Origin: an uncultured Clostridium sp.
GTDB taxonomy: Bacteria; Bacillota; Clostridia; TANB77; CAG-508
Assembly: GCA_900553695.1 (NCBI GenBank)
Contig: USEM01000004.1
Span: 4,927-68,926, forward strand
DNA length: 64,000 bases
Direction: 5' to 3'
Part shown: positions 18,832-28,236 of the stretch, piece after piece
How the letters are laid out: every line of letters starts with the position of its first letter
Position numbering within the stretch: the stretch's first letter is position 1
Made by a program: the position numbers and the translations under genes
Notes under the pieces: generated by a model
What the model saw: the letters and a program-made list of their open reading frames with translations, nothing else
What the model was told of the DNA's origin: nothing
Database searches by the model: none

Positions 18832-21438
18832 ATGAGTGAAGAGAGAGAATGTATAGATAATGTTGAAAGTCTAGAAAGAGCTCTTGCAAGAGTACGTAAG
18901 GCACAAGAGATATTTGGCACATATAGCCAAGAACAAGTTGATAAAATATTTGCAGCAGCCGCAATTGCAGCAAACCAAGCACGTATTCCTTTAGCTGAAA
19001 TGGCTGTGGAAGAAACAGGAATGGGAATTGTAGAAGATAAGGTTATTAAAAACCATTATGCTGCTGAATATATCTATAATGCATATAGATATACAAAAAC
19101 ATGTGGAGTAATTGAAGAGAATAAGGCATATGGTATTAAAAAACTAGCAGAACCAATAGGTGTTATTGCTGCAGTTATACCAACAACTAACCCAACTTCA
19201 ACAGTTATTTTTAAAACTTTAATAGCACTAAAAACAAGAAACGGAATTATTATAAGTCCACACCCTAGGGCAAAGAACTCAAGTATACAAGCAGCAAAAA
19301 TAATATTAGATGCTGCAGTTAAAGCAGGTGCACCAGAAGGAATAATAGATTGGATAGATGCTCCATCTTTAGATTTAACAAATATGGTAATGAAAGAAGC
19401 AGATACAATCTTAGCAACAGGAGGACCAGGAATGGTTAAGGCTGCATATTCTAGTGGAAAGCCAGCCATAGGTGTTGGTGCAGGAAATGTACCAGCAATA
19501 ATTGATGATTCTGCAGATATATTACTTGCAGTAAATTCAATAATTCATTCTAAAACATTTGATAATGGAATGATATGTGCATCGGAACAATCTGTAATAA
19601 TTCTTAATTCAATTTATGATAAAGTAAAACAAGAATTTATTGATAGAGGTTGCTATGTTTTAAATAGTGAAGAAACAGAAAAAGTAAGAAAAACAATAAT
19701 AATAAATGGAGCTTTAAACTCAAAAATAGTTGGTCAAAAAGCTCATAAAATAGCAGAATTAGCAGGAGTAGAAGTTCCTGAGAATACAAAAATATTAATA
19801 GGCGAAGTAGAAAGTGTAGATTTATCTGAAGAGTTTGCTCATGAAAAACTATCACCTGTACTTGCAATGTATAGAGCAAATTCATTTGATGAAGCAGTTG
19901 AAAAAGCTGAACAATTAATAGAAGATGGAGGACTTGGACATACAGCTTCTTTATATGTAAATACACACACAGGTACAGAAAAAATAGAAAAATTCTCACA
20001 CAAGATGAAAACAGCAAGAATATTAATTAACACACCTTCATCACAAGGTGGAATAGGAGACTTATACAACTTTAAATTAACACCATCATTAACTTTAGGT
20101 TGTGGTTCATGGGGTGGAAATTCAGTTTCAGAAAATGTTGGTGTAAAACACTTATTAAATATTAAAACAATTGCTGAGAGGAGAGAGAATATGCTTTGGT
20201 TTAGAGCACCTGAAAAGGTTTATATTAAAAAAGGTTGTTTACCTGTTGCACTAGATGAGTTGAAAAATGTTATGGATAAGAAAAAGGTATTTATAGTAAC
20301 AGATGAATTCTTATTCACACATGGTTATACAAAACCAATTACAAATAAACTAGAAGAACTAGGAATAACATATACAACTTTCTCTGATGTTCAACCAGAT
20401 CCAACACTTGCAAGTGCAAAAGAAGGAGCAAAATTAATGGATAGCTTCAAACCTGATTGCATAATAGCAATAGGTGGAGGAAGTGCTATGGATGCAGGTA
20501 AAATTATGTGGGTATTATATGAACATCCAGAAATAGATTTTATGGACATGGCAATGAGATTTTCTGATATAAGAAAAAGAGTATATACTTTCCCTAAAAT
20601 GGGAGAAAAGGCATATTTTATAGCAGTTCCAACATCAAGTGGTACAGGTTCAGAAGTTACACCTTTTGCTGTTATAACAGATGAAAAAACTGGAATAAAA
20701 TATCCATTAGCCGATTATGAATTAATGCCAAAAATGGCAATAGTAGATACAGATATGATGATGGACGCACCAAAAGGTTTAACATCAGCTTCTGGTATAG
20801 ATGCTGTAACACACTGCTTAGAAGCATATGCTTCAATGATGGCTACAGAATACACAGACGGTTTGGCTTTACGTTCAATAAAAACAATATTTGAATATTT
20901 ACCAACAGCATATGAAAATGGTCAAGATGTTGTTGCAAGAGAAAAAATGGCAAATGCTGCTACAATGGCAGGTATGGCTTTTGCAAATGCATTTTTAGGT
21001 GTATGCCACTCAATGGCACATAAACTTGGAGCATTCTTCCATATACCACATGGTATAGCAAATGCTTTAATGATCGACCTAGTATTAAGATTTAATGCTA
21101 GCGAAACACCTGTTAAAATGGGTACATTCCCACAATATAGCTATCCACATACATTAAGAAGATATGCAGAAGTTGCAGAAAACTTAGGCTTAGGTGGAAA
21201 TTCAGATGAGGAAAAATTAGAAAACTTAATAAAAGCAATAGATGAATTAAAGGAAAAAATAGGTATCAAAAAAACAATTAGAGATTATGGAGTAGATGAG
21301 CAAGAATTTTTAAGCAAGCTAGATGAAATGAGCAAACAAGCATTTGATGACCAATGTACAGGTGCAAACCCAAGATATCCACTAATTGAAGAGATTAAAC
21401 AAATGTATCTAGAAGCATATTACGGAGGTGAAAGATAA
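18832..21438 (+). CDS. adhE: Bifunctional acetaldehyde-CoA / alcohol dehydrogenase
   Basis: Converts acetyl-CoA to ethanol with two NADH in fermentation; family members form spirosome filaments. The start is ATG 18832 behind GGGAGGAAAG. The 868 residues have an N-terminal aldehyde dehydrogenase domain with catalytic Cys249 (NGMICASEQSV) and GAGNVPAII. The C-terminal iron-dependent alcohol dehydrogenase has GGGSAMDAGK, PTSSGTGSEVTPFAV and HSMAHKLGAFFHIPHG with the iron ligands. Its presence points to an ethanol-forming anaerobe. The stop overlaps the next start by one base. Confidence 0.97.
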   Translation: MSEERECIDNVESLERALARVRKAQEIFGTYSQEQVDKIFAAAAIAANQARIPLAEMAVEETGMGIVEDKVIKNHYAAEYIYNAYRYTKTCGVIEENKAYGIKKLAEPIGVIAAVIPTTNPTSTVIFKTLIALKTRNGIIISPHPRAKNSSIQAAKIILDAAVKAGAPEGIIDWIDAPSLDLTNMVMKEADTILATGGPGMVKAAYSSGKPAIGVGAGNVPAIIDDSADILLAVNSIIHSKTFDNGMICASEQSVIILNSIYDKVKQEFIDRGCYVLNSEETEKVRKTIIINGALNSKIVGQKAHKIAELAGVEVPENTKILIGEVESVDLSEEFAHEKLSPVLAMYRANSFDEAVEKAEQLIEDGGLGHTASLYVNTHTGTEKIEKFSHKMKTARILINTPSSQGGIGDLYNFKLTPSLTLGCGSWGGNSVSENVGVKHLLNIKTIAERRENMLWFRAPEKVYIKKGCLPVALDELKNVMDKKKVFIVTDEFLFTHGYTKPITNKLEELGITYTTFSDVQPDPTLASAKEGAKLMDSFKPDCIIAIGGGSAMDAGKIMWVLYEHPEIDFMDMAMRFSDIRKRVYTFPKMGEKAYFIAVPTSSGTGSEVTPFAVITDEKTGIKYPLADYELMPKMAIVDTDMMMDAPKGLTSASGIDAVTHCLEAYASMMATEYTDGLALRSIKTIFEYLPTAYENGQDVVAREKMANAATMAGMAFANAFLGVCHSMAHKLGAFFHIPHGIANALMIDLVLRFNASETPVKMGTFPQYSYPHTLRRYAEVAENLGLGGNSDEEKLENLIKAIDELKEKIGIKKTIRDYGVDEQEFLSKLDEMSKQAFDDQCTGANPRYPLIEEIKQMYLEAYYGGER

Positions 21439-22178
21439 TGGAAATATTAGCTGAAAGAAAAACAAAAACCGTATATAAAGACGAAAATAGAACAATTAAA
21501 CTATTTGTTGATGAGTATCCTAAATCAAACATTTTAAACGAAGCTTTAAACCAAGCAAGAGTAGAAGAAACAGGACTTAATATTCCAAAACTTTTAGAGG
21601 TTAGTAAAATAGGCTCAAGATGGGCACTAATTTCTGAATATATTCAAGGAAAAAGTTTAGAAACATTAATGCAAGAAAACCCAGAAAAAATTGATGAATA
21701 CATGGAATTATTCATCAATACACAGCTAGAAGTGTTATCTAAACAAGCACCACTTTTAAATAAACTTAAGAACAAAATGAAAAGAAAGATTGAAGAAACA
21801 GACTTAAGTGATGCTATTAAATTTGAACTTAATATGAGACTTGAAAGTACACCAAAACACAACAGAGTATGCCATGGAGACTTTAACCCAAGTAATGTAA
21901 TAGTAACAGATGATGGAAAAGTATATGTTATAGATTGGGCTCACGTTACACAAGGAAACAGCTCTGCTGATGTTGCAAGAACGTATCTTTTATTCAACTT
22001 AAATGGTAAAAAAGAAGAAGCTGAAAAGTATTTAAATAGATTTTCAGAAAAATCTGGAATAGAGAAAAAATATATTCAAAAATGGATACCAATAGTTGCA
22101 GCAGCACATTTATCTAAAGCAAGTGAAGAAGAAAAAACATTTTTAATGAATTGGATAGATGTTGTAGATTATACCTAG
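21438..22178 (+). CDS. Aminoglycoside phosphotransferase / choline-kinase-like kinase
   Basis: The 246-residue protein has a kinase fold of the APH type. It has the catalytic loop CHGDFNPSNV, with Asp as base and Asn for metal, and VIDWAH in place of the DFG motif. The substrate is unknown; the family includes sugar, choline and thiamine kinases. The gene overlaps the adhE stop by one base (TAATG), so the two are translationally coupled, although no metabolic link is obvious. The next gene follows after 19 bases. Confidence 0.85.
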   Translation: MEILAERKTKTVYKDENRTIKLFVDEYPKSNILNEALNQARVEETGLNIPKLLEVSKIGSRWALISEYIQGKSLETLMQENPEKIDEYMELFINTQLEVLSKQAPLLNKLKNKMKRKIEETDLSDAIKFELNMRLESTPKHNRVCHGDFNPSNVIVTDDGKVYVIDWAHVTQGNSSADVARTYLLFNLNGKKEEAEKYLNRFSEKSGIEKKYIQKWIPIVAAAHLSKASEEEKTFLMNWIDVVDYT

Positions 22179-22197
22179 GAAAGGAAACATACTATAT

Positions 22198-23091
22198 ATG
22201 AGGAAATTAAAAGAACTAATAACAAATTTTATTAATGGCTTTTGCATGGCTCTTGCTGATAGCGTGCCAGGAGTATCAGGAGGCACAGTTGCATTCATAC
22301 TAGGCTTTTATGATAATTTTATAAATGCACTAGATGATTTATTTAGAGGCAATTGGGAAGCAAAGAAAAAAGCATTTATATACTTAATAAAGATTGGTAT
22401 TGGCTGGGTAGTAGGCTTTTTACTTGCAGCAAGTGCCCTAGCAGATTTATTTAACACTAAAATATATGAAATGAGCTCACTTTTCTTAGGCTTTATAATA
22501 TTTGCAATACCTTTGGTTGTTAAGGAAGAAAAAGAAGTTTTAAAAGGTAGATATAAAAACATAGTTTGGCTATTAATTGGTGTAATATTTGTTACAACAA
22601 TTACACTAGTTAGTACAAAAACAAGTTTTGATATCAACTTAGAAACATTAAATATTGGTACAGCAATTTATATTTTTGTTGTTGCGGCAGTTGCAATATC
22701 AGCCATGATTTTACCTGGTATTTCAGGTTCAACAATACTTTTAATATTTGGAATTTACATACCTATTATGAATAATATAAAAGCATTTATAGGACTTAAC
22801 TTCTCTGTTGTACCAAGCCTTATGATGTTTGGCTTTGGCATGATATTTGGAGTAATGGCATTTGCACGTGTTGCAAGGAAATGCCTAGAGAAACATCGTT
22901 CACAAACAGTTTATGCAATAATTGGTTTAATGCTAGGTTCAATATATTCAATAATTGTTGGACCAACAAGCTTAAAAGAACCACAAGCAATAATGAACTT
23001 CTCAACATTTGATATTGTTGCATTTATAATTGGAGGAGCAGTAATAATAGGACTAGAAGCATTAAAGAAAGTTTTAAATAAAAAGAATTAG
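22198..23091 (+). CDS. DUF368 (PopT-type) membrane protein
   Basis: Integral membrane protein of 297 residues with about eight to nine helices. The family signature is MALADSVPGVSGGTVAFILG near residue 18, and an internal repeat of it appears at AMILPGISGSTILLIFGIY near 164. Members of this family have been proposed to recycle undecaprenyl phosphate across the membrane for cell-wall synthesis. The gene is third in a run with adhE and the kinase. A hairpin terminator overlaps its end. Confidence 0.9.
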   Translation: MRKLKELITNFINGFCMALADSVPGVSGGTVAFILGFYDNFINALDDLFRGNWEAKKKAFIYLIKIGIGWVVGFLLAASALADLFNTKIYEMSSLFLGFIIFAIPLVVKEEKEVLKGRYKNIVWLLIGVIFVTTITLVSTKTSFDINLETLNIGTAIYIFVVAAVAISAMILPGISGSTILLIFGIYIPIMNNIKAFIGLNFSVVPSLMMFGFGMIFGVMAFARVARKCLEKHRSQTVYAIIGLMLGSIYSIIVGPTSLKEPQAIMNFSTFDIVAFIIGGAVIIGLEALKKVLNKKN

Positions 23092-23112
23092 CATTTGCTA
23101 GTTCTTTTTTGC
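23083..23112 (+). terminator. Terminator after the DUF368 gene
   Basis: AAGAATTAGCA / TGCTAGTTCTT hairpin with a T-run. The stem includes the last codons of the gene. Confidence 0.75.
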
Positions 23113-23209
23113 AAATACGAAAAAATTTAGCAAAACACTTGCAAATATGATAATTTATGATATAATTATATGGTTAATTTTAGCAAACAGAAAGGATTGA
23201 ATTTTAACA

Positions 23210-24496
23210 ATGAAAGTAAAAGTAGAAAATATTAAAGACAAAGCAAATGAGGTAAAACTAGAGTTTACAGTTGAAGCTCAAAAATTTGAAGAAGCTATAC
23301 AAGATGTATACAAGAAAAATGCAAAATATTTTAATATACCAGGTTTTAGAAAAGGAAAAGCACCTTTCAAAATGGTAGAAAAAGCTTATGGAATACAAAT
23401 ATTCTATGAAGATGCATTTAATGAAATTGCAGGAGAAGCTTATGTTAAAGGGCTAGAAGATAATAAAATTGAAGCTGTAAGCAAACCAGAAATAGATATA
23501 AAACAAATTGAAGCTGGAAAAGATTTAATATTCACAGCAGTTGTACAAACTAAGCCAGAGGTTACTTTAGGAGACTACAAAGGTATAGAACTTAAAAAAG
23601 TAGAGTATAATGTAACTGATAAAGATGTAGAACATGAACTAGAACATATTGCTGAACACAATGCACGTTTAGTTGCTGTTGAAGACAGACCTGTTGAAAA
23701 AGGCGACACAGTTGTTATAGATTTCGAAGGTTTTGTTGATGGAAAAGCATTTGAAGGTGGAAAAGCAGAAAATCATGAATTAGAAATTGGTAGTGGTAAA
23801 TTTATTCCAGGTTTCGAAGACCAAATAGTTGGAATGAAAATTGATGAGGATAGAGACATAAAAGTTACATTCCCAGAAGAATATCCAGCTAAAGAATTAG
23901 AAGGAAAAGAAGCAACATTTAAAATAAAATTACATGAAATCAAGAAAAAAGAATTACCAGAAATCAATGATGAATTTGCAAAAGATGCAAGCGAATTTGA
24001 TACATTAGAAGATTGGAAAAAATCAATTAGGGAAAAACAAGAAAAAGCAAATGAATCAAAAGCAAAATTCGAAATGGAAGATGCAGCAATTGAAACAGTT
24101 TGTAAAAATGCAAAAGTAGATATTCCAAGTGGTATGATAGAAACACAACTAGATAATATGGAAAAAGATATATCATCTAGATTAAACTATCAAGGAATGA
24201 ACTTAGATCAATATCTACAAATGATTGGTAAAACAAAAAAAGAATTTAGAGACGAAAACAAAGAACAAGCAGAAAAGCAAGTAAAAACAAGCCTAGTATT
24301 AGAAGCAATAATGAAAGATGCAAAAGTTGAAGTAACAGAAGAAGAAATAGATGCAAAGATTAAAGAAATGGCTGAAATGTATGGACAAAAAGAAGAAGAA
24401 GTTAAACAAAACCCAGAATTAAGAAAATATGTAGAAGAATCTTTAAAATCAGAAAAAACAATTCATTATATTGTAGATAATGCTAAAATAAAATAA
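23210..24496 (+). CDS. tig: Trigger factor
   Basis: Ribosome-bound chaperone and prolyl isomerase. The 428 residues have the ribosome-binding domain with the signature GFRKGKAPFKMVEKAYG (near 44), an FKBP-type isomerase domain at about 160-245 (GDTVVIDFEGFVDG, FIPGFEDQIVGM) and the helical C-terminal chaperone arms. The ribosome site is AGAAAGG. clpP and clpX follow, the classical tig-clpP-clpX order, with a hairpin between tig and clpP. Confidence 0.97.
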   Translation: MKVKVENIKDKANEVKLEFTVEAQKFEEAIQDVYKKNAKYFNIPGFRKGKAPFKMVEKAYGIQIFYEDAFNEIAGEAYVKGLEDNKIEAVSKPEIDIKQIEAGKDLIFTAVVQTKPEVTLGDYKGIELKKVEYNVTDKDVEHELEHIAEHNARLVAVEDRPVEKGDTVVIDFEGFVDGKAFEGGKAENHELEIGSGKFIPGFEDQIVGMKIDEDRDIKVTFPEEYPAKELEGKEATFKIKLHEIKKKELPEINDEFAKDASEFDTLEDWKKSIREKQEKANESKAKFEMEDAAIETVCKNAKVDIPSGMIETQLDNMEKDISSRLNYQGMNLDQYLQMIGKTKKEFRDENKEQAEKQVKTSLVLEAIMKDAKVEVTEEEIDAKIKEMAEMYGQKEEEVKQNPELRKYVEESLKSEKTIHYIVDNAKIK

Positions 24497-24505
24497 GCAT
24501 GTTTA

Positions 24506-24542
24506 CAAGGGGCTAGCACCTTTGTGTTAGTCCCTATTTTAC
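24506..24542 (+). terminator. Hairpin between tig and clpP
   Basis: GGGGCTAGCAC / GTGTTAGTCCCT stem followed by ATTTTAC. A partial terminator or attenuator is likely, because the three-gene order suggests some read-through. Confidence 0.65.
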
Positions 24543-24566
24543 ATAAAAAGAAAGGAATTGATAATT

Positions 24567-25166
24567 ATGGAAAAAAACAGTTTAGTACCTTATGTAATTG
24601 AACAAACAAGTAGAGGAGAAAGATCATATGATATATTCTCAAGATTATTAAAAGATAGAATTATATTCTTAAGTGAAGATGTAAACTCAGCAACAGCAAG
24701 CTTAGTTGTTGCACAAATGTTATTCTTAGAATCTGAAGACCCAGATAAAGAAATATCATTTTATATTAACAGCCCAGGTGGTTCTATCACAGATGGAATG
24801 GCAATAGTAGACACAATGAACTATATTAAATGCCCTGTTTCAACAATCTGTGTTGGGCTAGCTGCAAGTATGGGATCTGTACTTCTTGCATGTGGAACAA
24901 AAGGAAAAAGATTTGCAACACCTAATGCTGAAGTATTAATTCATCAACCTTTAATTTCTGGTGGCTTAGCAGGTCAAACAACAGAAATTAAAATTCATGC
25001 AGACCACATGGTTAAAACAAGAGAAAAATTAAATAAATTATTAAGCGAAAAAACTGGTCAAAGTCTAGAACAAATTGAAAAAGATACAGAAAGAGACCAC
25101 TATATGACAGCTGAAGAAGCTTTAGCATATGGTTTAATAGATGGCATTTTAGACTACAGAAAATAA
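24567..25166 (+). CDS. clpP: ATP-dependent Clp protease proteolytic subunit
   Basis: Serine protease core of ClpXP. The start is ATG 24567, 11 bases after GAAAGG; an in-frame TTG at 24558 is too close. The 199 residues hold the catalytic triad Ser101 ([12 protein letters not shown]), His126 (VLIHQPL) and Asp173 ([10 protein letters not shown]). The length is normal and there is no long propeptide. clpX follows 29 bp downstream. Confidence 0.97.
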   Translation: MEKNSLVPYVIEQTSRGERSYDIFSRLLKDRIIFLSEDVNSATASLVVAQMLFLESEDPDKEISFYINSPGGSITDGMAIVDTMNYIKCPVSTICVGLAASMGSVLLACGTKGKRFATPNAEVLIHQPLISGGLAGQTTEIKIHADHMVKTREKLNKLLSEKTGQSLEQIEKDTERDHYMTAEEALAYGLIDGILDYRK

Positions 25167-25195
25167 AGCTTAAATGTTAGAAAGGAAATTATAAA

Positions 25196-26518
25196 ATGGC
25201 AAATAAAAAAGAAATTAATGAGATTAGATGCTCTTTTTGTGGTAAAGCACAAGAAATGGTCAAAAAATTAATTGCTGGACCAAAGTCTGTATACATTTGC
25301 GACGAATGTATTAATGTTTGCAACAACATAATAGAAAGCGAAGCTTATGACGAAGACTTAGGCTATGAAGAAGTTAAGACAGAAGAAATACCAACACCCG
25401 CAGAAATAAAAGCTGTACTTGATGAATATGTTATAGGTCAAGATGAAGCAAAGAAAACATTAGCTGTTGCTGTTTATAACCACTATAAAAGAATTAATTG
25501 CAAGGAAATTATAGATGATGTTGAAATTCAAAAAAGCAACATTTTGCTTTTAGGACCAACAGGTTGTGGAAAAACACTTTTAGCACAAACTTTGGCTAGA
25601 ATTTTAAATGTACCCTTTGCAATTGCAGATGCAACAACACTTACAGAAGCTGGGTATGTAGGAGAAGATGTTGAAAACATACTTTTAAAACTTATCCAAA
25701 ATGCAGAATTTGATATTGCAAAAGCACAAAAGGGAATTATATATATTGATGAAATAGATAAAATAACAAGAAAATCTGAAAACCCATCAATAACAAGAGA
25801 TGTTAGTGGAGAAGGTGTACAACAGGCTTTATTAAAAATTGTTGAAGGAACTGTTGCATCTGTACCACCACAAGGTGGAAGAAAACACCCACATCAAGAA
25901 TTTATACAAATTGATACATCTAACATATTATTTATATGTGGAGGAGCTTTTGAAGGCTTAGACAAAATAATCAAAGACAGAACAGATAAAAAATCTATGG
26001 GCTTTGGAGCTCAAATTCAAAGCAAAAAGGACATTCACGATAAATACAAAATATTTGAGCAACTTTTACCACAAGACTTATTAAAGTTTGGTTTAATTCC
26101 AGAGTTTGTTGGAAGACTACCAATTATAGCAACTCTACAAGAATTAGATAGAGAAGCATTAATTAAAATTGTAACAGAGCCTAAAAATGCTCTAGTTAAA
26201 CAATACAAAAAGCTTCTTGAGCTAGATGGTGTTGAACTTGAATTTGAACCAGAAGCACTAAATGCAATTGTAGATAAAGCAATAGACAGAAATACTGGTG
26301 CAAGAGGTTTACGTTCAATTATAGAAGATATTATGAGAGATATTATGTTTGATATTCCAAGTAATTTAAGAATAGAAAAATGTATAATTACTCGTGATAC
26401 TGTAGAGAAAAAAGCACCACCAATTTTGGAATTATGCAAAGAAAATGAAGTTGACCCTAAGAGAGGAATAATTAGAAAAAGAAAATCAAAACCAGCAAGA
26501 AATACAGAAACAGCATAA
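25196..26518 (+). CDS. clpX: ATP-dependent Clp protease ATPase subunit ClpX
   Basis: AAA+ unfoldase that feeds ClpP. The 440 residues start with a C4 zinc domain (CSFCGKAQ ... CDECINVC). The AAA+ domain shows Walker A GPTGCGKT, Walker [10 protein letters not shown] and sensor motifs. The pore loop region GYVGEDVE and the IGF-like ClpP-docking region ([10 protein letters not shown]) are present. The C-terminal small domain has [12 protein letters not shown]. It is cotranscribed with clpP. Confidence 0.97.
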   Translation: MANKKEINEIRCSFCGKAQEMVKKLIAGPKSVYICDECINVCNNIIESEAYDEDLGYEEVKTEEIPTPAEIKAVLDEYVIGQDEAKKTLAVAVYNHYKRINCKEIIDDVEIQKSNILLLGPTGCGKTLLAQTLARILNVPFAIADATTLTEAGYVGEDVENILLKLIQNAEFDIAKAQKGIIYIDEIDKITRKSENPSITRDVSGEGVQQALLKIVEGTVASVPPQGGRKHPHQEFIQIDTSNILFICGGAFEGLDKIIKDRTDKKSMGFGAQIQSKKDIHDKYKIFEQLLPQDLLKFGLIPEFVGRLPIIATLQELDREALIKIVTEPKNALVKQYKKLLELDGVELEFEPEALNAIVDKAIDRNTGARGLRSIIEDIMRDIMFDIPSNLRIEKCIITRDTVEKKAPPILELCKENEVDPKRGIIRKRKSKPARNTETA

Positions 26519-26542
26519 ATTATAAAAATAAAGGGGTAAAAT

Positions 26543-27100
26543 ATGGAAGAAGTAAAAGATAAAGTAGTTGCATTATTAAATAAAATAAATAGACCAGGAA
26601 TGGCTGAATTGATGGACTTCTTAGAAAAATCTGATTATTATGAAGCACCTGCTAGCACAAAATATCATGGGGCATACAAAAAAGGACTAGTAGAACATAG
26701 CTATAAAGTTTATGAAATTCTAAAAGGTAAAATCGAATATCATAAACTAGAAGTTAGTGAAGATACTTTAGCAATAATAACATTATTACACGATTTGTGC
26801 AAAGTAAACTTCTACAAAGTAGATTATAGAAACGCAAAAAATGCAAAAGGAGAATGGGAAAAAGTTCCATATTACACAATTGAAGATACAATACCATATG
26901 GACATGGGGAAAAATCTGTAATGATGCTTACAGAATATATAAAACTTACAAGTGAAGAAAAGTATGCAATACGTTGGCATATGGGCTTTTCAGAGCCAAA
27001 AGAAGTGTATGGAACACTTGGCCAAGCTTTCAAGAAATACCCATTAGCATTATTACTACATGAAGCAGATATGGAAGCAACATATTTTTACAATATATAG
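26543..27100 (+). CDS. HD-domain hydrolase
   Basis: The 185-residue protein has the HD metal-binding pattern: HSYKVYEIL, then LLHDLCKVNFY with the HD pair, then GHGEKSVMM and HEADMEATYF. It resembles the HD domain of YhaM-type 3'-5' exonucleases but has no OB-fold domain, so its substrate is open. The start follows AAGGGGT. It lies 24 bp after clpX and may share its transcript. Confidence 0.8.
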   Translation: MEEVKDKVVALLNKINRPGMAELMDFLEKSDYYEAPASTKYHGAYKKGLVEHSYKVYEILKGKIEYHKLEVSEDTLAIITLLHDLCKVNFYKVDYRNAKNAKGEWEKVPYYTIEDTIPYGHGEKSVMMLTEYIKLTSEEKYAIRWHMGFSEPKEVYGTLGQAFKKYPLALLLHEADMEATYFYNI

Positions 27101-27194
27101 CAAAGACTCTTAATTTATCACAAAATATCACAAAAATCATATAATATAATAGATATGCTTTAAGCATAAATATTATAGAAAAGGTGATGAAAAG

Positions 27195-27629
27195 ATGGAA
27201 TTCGAAGAAAAGAAACCATGTTGTGATATCAAAGTTGATGGCTTTATTGAAAAAGGTAAACAATTCGATTTAGAAATAAACTTACCAGAAGACAATAGAG
27301 ATGTAATATATGGTATAATAAGAGACTGCTACAAAGAACCAGTTGAAGACGCTGTTATTAAACTAATTGAAGTATGCCGTGATTATGGAAAAGAAGAAAG
27401 AAACCCAGTATCACACACATTCACAGATAAAGATGGAGAATTTGTATTTGGACCACTATGCCCAGATAAGAAATATGAAATACAAATATGGGTAGATAGA
27501 GTAAAACACTGCAAACAATGTATTGATTGCAAAAAACATGGAAAATGTTTAAAAGGTGTAAGACTAGAATGCAGAGACTTCAAGCCATGCCATGAGTGCA
27601 ATGAAGGAAAACCATGTATGGGTAAATAA
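27195..27629 (+). CDS. Carboxypeptidase-regulatory-like (CnaB/transthyretin-type) domain protein with cysteine-rich ends
   Basis: The 144 residues contain a beta-sandwich of the carboxypeptidase-regulatory type (YGIIRDCYKEPVEDAVIKLI ... TFTDKDGEFVFGPLCPDKKY). The C-terminal third is rich in cysteine pairs (CKQCIDCKKHGKC, CHECNEGKPC). No signal peptide is visible, so it may be cytoplasmic or carried into the spore; similar small proteins exist in spore-forming clostridia. Function unknown. A terminator follows. Confidence 0.8.
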   Translation: MEFEEKKPCCDIKVDGFIEKGKQFDLEINLPEDNRDVIYGIIRDCYKEPVEDAVIKLIEVCRDYGKEERNPVSHTFTDKDGEFVFGPLCPDKKYEIQIWVDRVKHCKQCIDCKKHGKCLKGVRLECRDFKPCHECNEGKPCMGK

Positions 27630-27640
27630 GACAATACGAC

Positions 27641-27670
27641 CTAGAGAGTTGAGCCTCTCTGGGTTTTTCA
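27641..27670 (+). terminator. Terminator after the regulatory-like domain gene
   Basis: ACCTAGAGAG / CTCTCTGGGT hairpin followed by TTTTT. Confidence 0.85.
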
Positions 27671-27691
27671 TTATTCTTATTTAGTACAAAC

Positions 27692-27813
27692 AGTCCGCCA
27701 AATCTCGTCGGAGCTTTTGTATTTATTTAAAATCGAACCCACGTTTGCGACGCCTAAAGAAGTGTTTCGGGGGACTTCGATTTTCTCTAAATACAAAACT
27801 CCTGCGTTTGGCT
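27692..27813. repeat. Long imperfect inverted repeat (about 120 bp)
   Basis: The left arm (27692-27737) includes GCTTTTGTATTTATTTAAAA and TCGAA. The right arm (27775-27813) is its imperfect complement, with TTCGATTTT, TAAATACAAAACTCC and GTTTGGCT. The loop is GC-richer than its surroundings. There is no coding potential. It could be a small mobile hairpin element or a structured RNA. Confidence 0.65.
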
Positions 27814-27873
27814 ACTTAGATTATTAGTTCAAGGATGAAATATCAACTTTTTTGGAAATTTTCACCATAATAC

Positions 27874-27902
27874 TTGACAAATTACAAAATTCCTAGTATA
27901 CT
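27874..27902 (+). promoter_or_regulatory. Promoter of rpmF
   Basis: TTGACA (27874-27879), 17-bp spacer, TATACT (27897-27902). Confidence 0.85.
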
Positions 27903-27970
27903 AGTTTAGTAGCTAAAAATTGAAAAGTATATAGATATATGATTTTGTACTGGTAGAGGAGGGAAATAGC

Positions 27971-28153
27971 ATGGCACAACCAAAAAGAAGATGGTCTAAA
28001 GAAAGAACAAAAACAAAAAGATCAACATGGAAATTAGAAGAACCAAACATAGCAAGATGTAAACATTGTAATGAACCAGTAATGCCACACAGAGTTTGCT
28101 CAAATTGTGGATATTATGATGGTAAAGAAGTAATAAAAAAAGATGCCGAATAA
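27971..28153 (+). CDS. rpmF: 50S ribosomal protein L32
   Basis: 60-residue large-subunit protein. It begins MAQPKRRWSKERTKTKRST and carries the zinc-binding pair CKHC ... CSNC, so it is the metal-binding form. The ribosome site is AGAGGAGGG. The DUF177 (YceD) gene that often precedes rpmF is absent here. It has its own promoter and a terminator that overlaps the stop. Confidence 0.97.
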   Translation: MAQPKRRWSKERTKTKRSTWKLEEPNIARCKHCNEPVMPHRVCSNCGYYDGKEVIKKDAE

Positions 28154-28168
28154 GGCATTTTTTTTATT
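28141..28168 (+). terminator. Terminator of rpmF
   Basis: GATGCC GAATAA GGCAT hairpin followed by eight T. Confidence 0.85.
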
Positions 28169-28236
28169 GCATAATTATTGAATAAATAATACATTTATGA
28201 TATACTTACAAAAAAAAACGAAGAGAGGTAACAAAT

